Shown one piece after another: positions 7,930 to 11,375 of a DNA stretch of 11,375 nt. Position 1 is the first letter of the stretch. The number at the start of each line of letters is the position of its first letter. The position numbers and the translations under genes are program-made. The notes under the pieces are model-generated. The model was given only the letters and a program-made list of their open reading frames with translations. It was not told where the DNA came from and made no database searches. Origin of the DNA: Psilocybe azurescens (Eukaryota; Basidiomycota; Agaricomycetes; Agaricales; Agrocybaceae); the NCBI GenBank assembly GCA_023853785.1, contig JAJIRX010000987.1:1-11375 (forward strand), read 5' to 3'.

Positions 7930-9420
7930 CAACAGCTTGCAGGAATTGTTAAACTCCATTATGGAGACACACAGCACCTACATTGTCAAATTATATATAC
8001 TCACAGTCAATAACAGTCAATATTTCTGGCCTTATCTAAACAGTGAACAAACACAAATATATATACACAGAACTGTACATTCAGTGTTCATTAAATATTC
8101 CTTTGCTTTGCAAATCTGAAACTAAAATTTCAAATTATATTAGACCCACTCCAACTAATGCACAGTATTTTTGTCATCATGCCTGTTTTAATATCCATAC
8201 ACTGCCAATGTCCACTCCCAATCAATCATCATCCTACTTTATATCTTATACAATACTGCACTACTCATTCACTACCCACAAATCACCATATGCACAGAAC
8301 CTGCAGCATTGTGCCACTTTAAATTTCATACCTTACACTCATCTTCACAATCAAAATAGTCCTGCAAATTAATCACATCAATGTACAATCTATTGTATAT
8401 TATAATTTAAATGCCAATTCTCACACACAATACTTAACAGTCTGTTTATTTTTACATGTATAAACCACATGAGGCTTTATCCTCATAAAAACAAAAATAC
8501 CTCTTGTAGAACACAGTAGACTGCCTATTTTTAATTAGGAAATCATATCCCAGTGTTATCTCTCTGCCCACATCTTTTATTTAAATAGCATCTACACACT
8601 CACAAATTCCTCTATTGCTATATATCAGTCATAAAGCTTGCCAGTGCAGTGCCCTTGCACCTTGCTAAGTTAGTGCTGCACACTTCCATACTACATATAA
8701 TATAAACATTTCATCCTCCACCCTTTCTAAGTCTAAGGAAAATTATGTGAAAATGTCACAACAAAGCATGGCACCTTCAGCATCATGCCTATGCCAGTAT
8801 ATATTCCCACAATATATCCCCAGCCCACTCTTCAACAATTATTGTGTATATTATTGTCACAAAAAGAATTTTACATTGCATCTTATACAAAACTGGAACT
8901 ATCCTGCTATCCACAGTATCTGGCACTCTACTATTCTAAATTTTATAGCTTACACTCTTCACAATTAAAATAGCTGTCTCCTCATCCCACTACATTTGTC
9001 CTGCAAATTAATCACATTAATCTACAGCCCATAGTATATTAAAATTTACATGTTAGTTCTTATGCACAATATTTAGCTATGTATGTCTATATTTTACCCA
9101 CTACATGAGTAAGGTACACTGGAGCTTCATTCTTAACAAAATAATTTTATCACCTGTACAGCACTGGAGACTGCCTATTTTCAGTTGCAAAATTGTGTCC
9201 CAGTGCTATTTTTCTATCTACATCTTTATTAAAAAGTTCCACCCTGTTCCACTCAAACAAAACATGGTCACCAACCTTAGCTTATTCTGTACTAACTTGT
9301 CCACTGTCCTAAATTCTAATCATATTCATTGTTTGCAAATTTATTCAGTGGTTTGCATTTGAATTTTTGTAAATAGTGTCAACCACAACAACTGTTCACC
9401 AAAGCCAAAAACTGCAGAAA
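7930..9420. repeat. G-depleted tract of unit 2
   Basis: The same C-over-G bias on the + strand as in unit 1. Landmarks include GTCAATAACAGTCAAT at 8006, ATCACATCAATGTA near 8372 and ATCACATTAATCTA near 9009. No gene was recognised in it. Confidence 0.65.
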
Positions 9421-9656
9421 AATGCTTTAATACCACTGGAAATGGCTAATAGACACATTGAGGATATGTTATTTAGACATGGAGTCTTTTTCGGGATGTG
9501 TGGTACCAATTTTTTTATTGGCCATCAGCCTCTGGTTGTTTGTTTCAAAGGGCCCCAGCACCGGCCCCAAAACACAGCAGTCTGCTTAATAATGCTTGGT
9601 CATGCTTAGGTAAAATTAACTTCCTCTTTTAGAACGTGAGAAGCAGCTGTGTTTTA

Positions 9657-9665
9657 TATTATAGA
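9657..9665. repeat. 9-bp TATTATAGA, right edge of the tandem array
   Basis: Third copy of the 9-mer. On the minus strand the flanking host base just before TCTATAATA is A (CCACCTA|TC), as expected for insertion of a Helitron between A and T. Confidence 0.75.
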
Positions 9666-9681
9666 TAGGTGGGAGGCTCGT

Positions 9682-9915
9682 TTACCAAGCATTTCTGACT
9701 AATTCACAGTCCAATTGATCATGCCATTCCTCACGATCGTCGATGAAGCTATACTCAGTGGATATATCTGATCTTCCATAAATATTAAAGAGGTCATTGC
9801 CAAACTTGCCTTCGTGTACAAGCCATAAGGCCAACGTCCGCTTGAATAAATTATTTAAAAATAAGGCAGGCCATTCAATGCGTGAAAAGGGTGAGCGAAC
9901 TGATAACAGTGGAAC
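9682..9915 (-). pseudogene. Unidentified C-terminal coding exon
   Basis: A 77-codon frame, open between a TAA at 9916-9918 and a TAA at 9682-9684, reads very much like protein (for example FKRTLALWLVHEGKFGNDLF, and later DDREEWHDQLD). It has no good start codon and does not resemble the C-terminal domain of ORC5, which should follow here. If the possible ORC5 intron at 9841-9919 is spliced out, a different frame is entered. It is best read as the last exon or a fragment of another gene brought next to the ORC5 remnant. The family was not recognised. It ends 16 bp from the tandem element. Confidence 0.45.
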
Positions 9916-9919
9916 TTAC

Positions 9920-10767
9920 GCGTTTGTTCTGATGTCGGATGTAGATACTGATGCTGATGATAAGGCAGCGAAGTTGGATATGAGGCTTTGGACGACGTCT
10001 AATCAGAAAATTTGAGTCGGTGTGCGGAGAGGAAGGAAATGGTACACACTTTCTTTGGATGGGGATCGAATGTCGATGTAATACGGATCTGGTGATGCGC
10101 CAAGCGGCGGTCTAATATCCTGCCATGCTACCTGCGAGACAAACACGACACATACGTCGAGCCTTGCCTACAAGAATTCAGTTACCGGGAAGCAATCGAG
10201 TAGAGCGAGAAACACGCGTACCAGCTCTGCGAGACGCGTCAATGGAACGACGAGTTCGGGAAGCGTGTCAGTCTCTCGACGCGCTAGACAACGATGACAA
10301 ACCTCACATTATCGTACCCGGAGTCGATTTGTTTCCCTTTGCCTTTCGGGCTAGAGCTGGTTGAGACCCCATTCTTCCGACACAAATGATGGTGTACAGT
10401 CCGCAGTCCATGCAAAAAGCTGTCCAGGTTCTCATTCTATCGTACATCCCCTCTGCTGCTGCCAGTTCTCACGGCCGTCCTCCCAGTCCGGCTCCCATCC
10501 CACGAGGCTGTTTATGAGGGATTCGTAGAACAATATTGATGTGAAGCAGGCTACACTGTCGACCCGGGCGTAATGTAGCTTTGAGGGGCACTCTGAAGGA
10601 GGTATCTTGGCTAGATCGCGTAAAAGCGCGTCGATAGCCCCTAAAGTTATCGTGAAAGCTTCGGTGTCTTGGATGTATATGAAGGGTGGTGGATGTGTGG
10701 ATAGAAGTGTTCTTAGCTCGTAGGAGAAGTGCTCATAGCCTGGAAATGCACGCAATGTATCGACCAT
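9920..10767 (-). pseudogene. ORC5: Decayed, 3'-truncated ORC5-like gene (origin recognition complex subunit 5)
   Basis: ORC5 is a nuclear AAA+-like subunit of the complex that marks replication origins. The ATG at 10767 opens 105 codons (MVDTLRAFPGYEHF...), including PPPFIYI, where a Walker A loop would follow but is absent, and ARVDSVACFTSILFYESLINS, matching the VECFT region of known ORC5. A 1-nt frameshift at about 10445-10453 leads to NENLDSFLHGLR and then RFVIVV, with stops at 10437-10439 and 10284-10286. Another frameshift at about 10264-10268 restores LPELVVPLTRLAEL. After a 54-bp intron (10168-10221) come VVFVSQVAWQDIRP and PYYID, then a 51-bp intron (9999-10049) and SKENVVQSLISNF. 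Similarity ends near 9920 and the C-terminal domain is missing. An intact essential copy is expected elsewhere in the genome. Sequencing error could explain one defect but hardly all four. Confidence 0.8.
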
Positions 10768-10826
10768 GGTTTGTAGTGTGCAGTGGAGGTTTTTGGTCTG
10801 CAATATAGAAGGAAACAAAACAATTA

Positions 10827-11375
10827 GGGACGTTCAAACATTCAAAGCTCGCAGAAGCCTCAGCTTAGATTTGAGTGTCCGCTTAGAGAGAATGTCACGC
10901 CTGATTCAAATCTTTCATCCGCTATTCAGTTGGTCTTCTTCATCAATTATCTTCACAGTACCGTGCAAACCACTGAGGAAAGACCTCATAGACTCTTTAC
11001 TATCGATGGAAACTCGGGACATTTTTCACCACTCGAAAACCTCGAAGAATATTCTTTAAATCACCAAAAAGACCTCGAGATCATCGCTCTCCTCGAGAAA
11101 ACTCGTTATCTTGATAGGCACCTCTTCTCTAACTGGCACATGCAGGCAAAGCCTCTCCAATCTCCTCGCCGCTTAGCGGCAAGATTGATATATTCGAGGG
11201 GTATGCAGAACAAAATCTCTACAACGCTCTTGTCCTTCTAACAAGTCTTCCTCTCGCTTCTTCCACGACATTCGCGTCCCCTGACCCCGAATACTGTGGT
11301 CTCCGGCGCAGGTGGCAAAAACCATCGTATCTACCACAGGGCTCCAAATCGACACCAACGCCAACAACACTCTCT
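10827..11375 (+). CDS. Unidentified gene, divergent from ORC5, incomplete at the window edge
   Basis: A frame open from just after a TAG (10824-10826) reads like protein from about 10850 (SAIQLVFFINYLHSTVQ, then FTIDGNSGHFSPLENLEEY). A candidate intron at 11105-11145 (GTTATC...CTAAC...TGCAG, 41 bp) joins it in phase to KASPISSPLSGKIDIFEGYA and then LYNALVLLTSLPLASSTTFA, which stays open past 11300. Just before position 11311, CGCAG could be another acceptor, followed by VAKTIVSTTGLQIDTN. No start codon was found in the frame, so either a 5' exon lies antisense to the ORC5 remnant or the beginning is lost. No family was recognised; the intron is short for this genome and remains unproven. The LVLLTSLPLASS segment is hydrophobic. 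Confidence 0.4.

Larger units (their letters stand above)
7559..9656 (-). mobile_element. Tandem unit 2 of the putative rolling-circle-like element (2.10 kb)
   Basis: Direct repeat of unit 1, starting with the identical CGAGCTTTATGACCCGC. It keeps the terminal hairpin, the GC-rich hairpin, the stem-loop array and the end block containing CATGCTTAGGTAAAATTA. The offset between matching landmarks falls from about 2,350 bp at the start to about 2,000 bp by the CTTTCTA...CCCAGCCCACTCTT block (6720 against 8722), so about 350 bp of internal repeat is missing here. The units are clearly diverged, so the duplication is not recent. Two CTTACACTC-type sub-repeats remain (near 8333 and 8948). No coding capacity was recognised. 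Confidence 0.7.

Noticed and set aside
5199..9665. LTR retrotransposon with two long LTRs and no interior
   Set aside because: The units abut directly with no primer-binding site, polypurine tract or internal region, and lack TG...CA ends.
9916..10018. In-frame TGA and TAA read as C-to-T (RIP-like) damage of ORC5
   Set aside because: The TGA falls inside a good 51-bp GT-AG intron and the TAA overlaps a GTAAGT donor. The remaining defects are frameshifts and Y/E-to-stop changes, not a C-to-T pattern.
10125..10364. 79-codon + strand frame
   Set aside because: It is antisense to the ORC5 coding blocks and one intron; the opposite strand has recognisable motifs and this one has none.

Overview
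The window looks like nuclear DNA of a filamentous fungus, most likely a basidiomycete. The best gene model, an aldo-keto reductase, packs nine spliceosomal introns of 53-69 bp into a 273-residue protein, and the ORC5-like remnant also has introns of about 50 bp. There are no bacterial operons, ribosome binding sites or phage genes. The region is transposon-rich, with broken and intact genes between repeats.

Layout: (1) 1-2319: the possible 3' end of a + strand gene is split by a 2,149-bp fold-back element (153-2301). The element has two ~1-kb inverted arms and a perfect 7-bp target duplication. (2) 2460-3296: a tentative five-exon + strand gene of unknown function; its parts splice in frame but no family was recognised. 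(3) 3663-5016, minus strand: a complete ten-exon aldo-keto reductase with an intact catalytic tetrad and an apparent GC-AG first intron. (4) 5199-9665: two diverged units of 2.3 and 2.1 kb joined head to tail, with the same 9-bp sequence at the left edge, the junction and the right edge. Each unit has a GC-rich, hairpin-bearing end and a long tract almost without G on the + strand. Read on the minus strand, the units start with TC after a host A and end 12 nt after a hairpin, which resembles a Helitron-type rolling-circle element, although the terminal CTRR is missing. (5) 9682-10767, minus strand: a decayed, C-terminally shortened ORC5 (origin recognition complex subunit 5), followed by an unrelated-looking coding exon. 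(6) 10827-11375: a divergently transcribed, unidentified + strand gene that runs off the window.

No shared pathway links the genes. The strongest candidates for something new are the tandem element (its architecture, conserved hairpins and strand asymmetry) and the long-armed fold-back element. Neither contains a recognisable transposase, so both are probably non-autonomous. All statements come from reading the sequence by eye; no database search was made.
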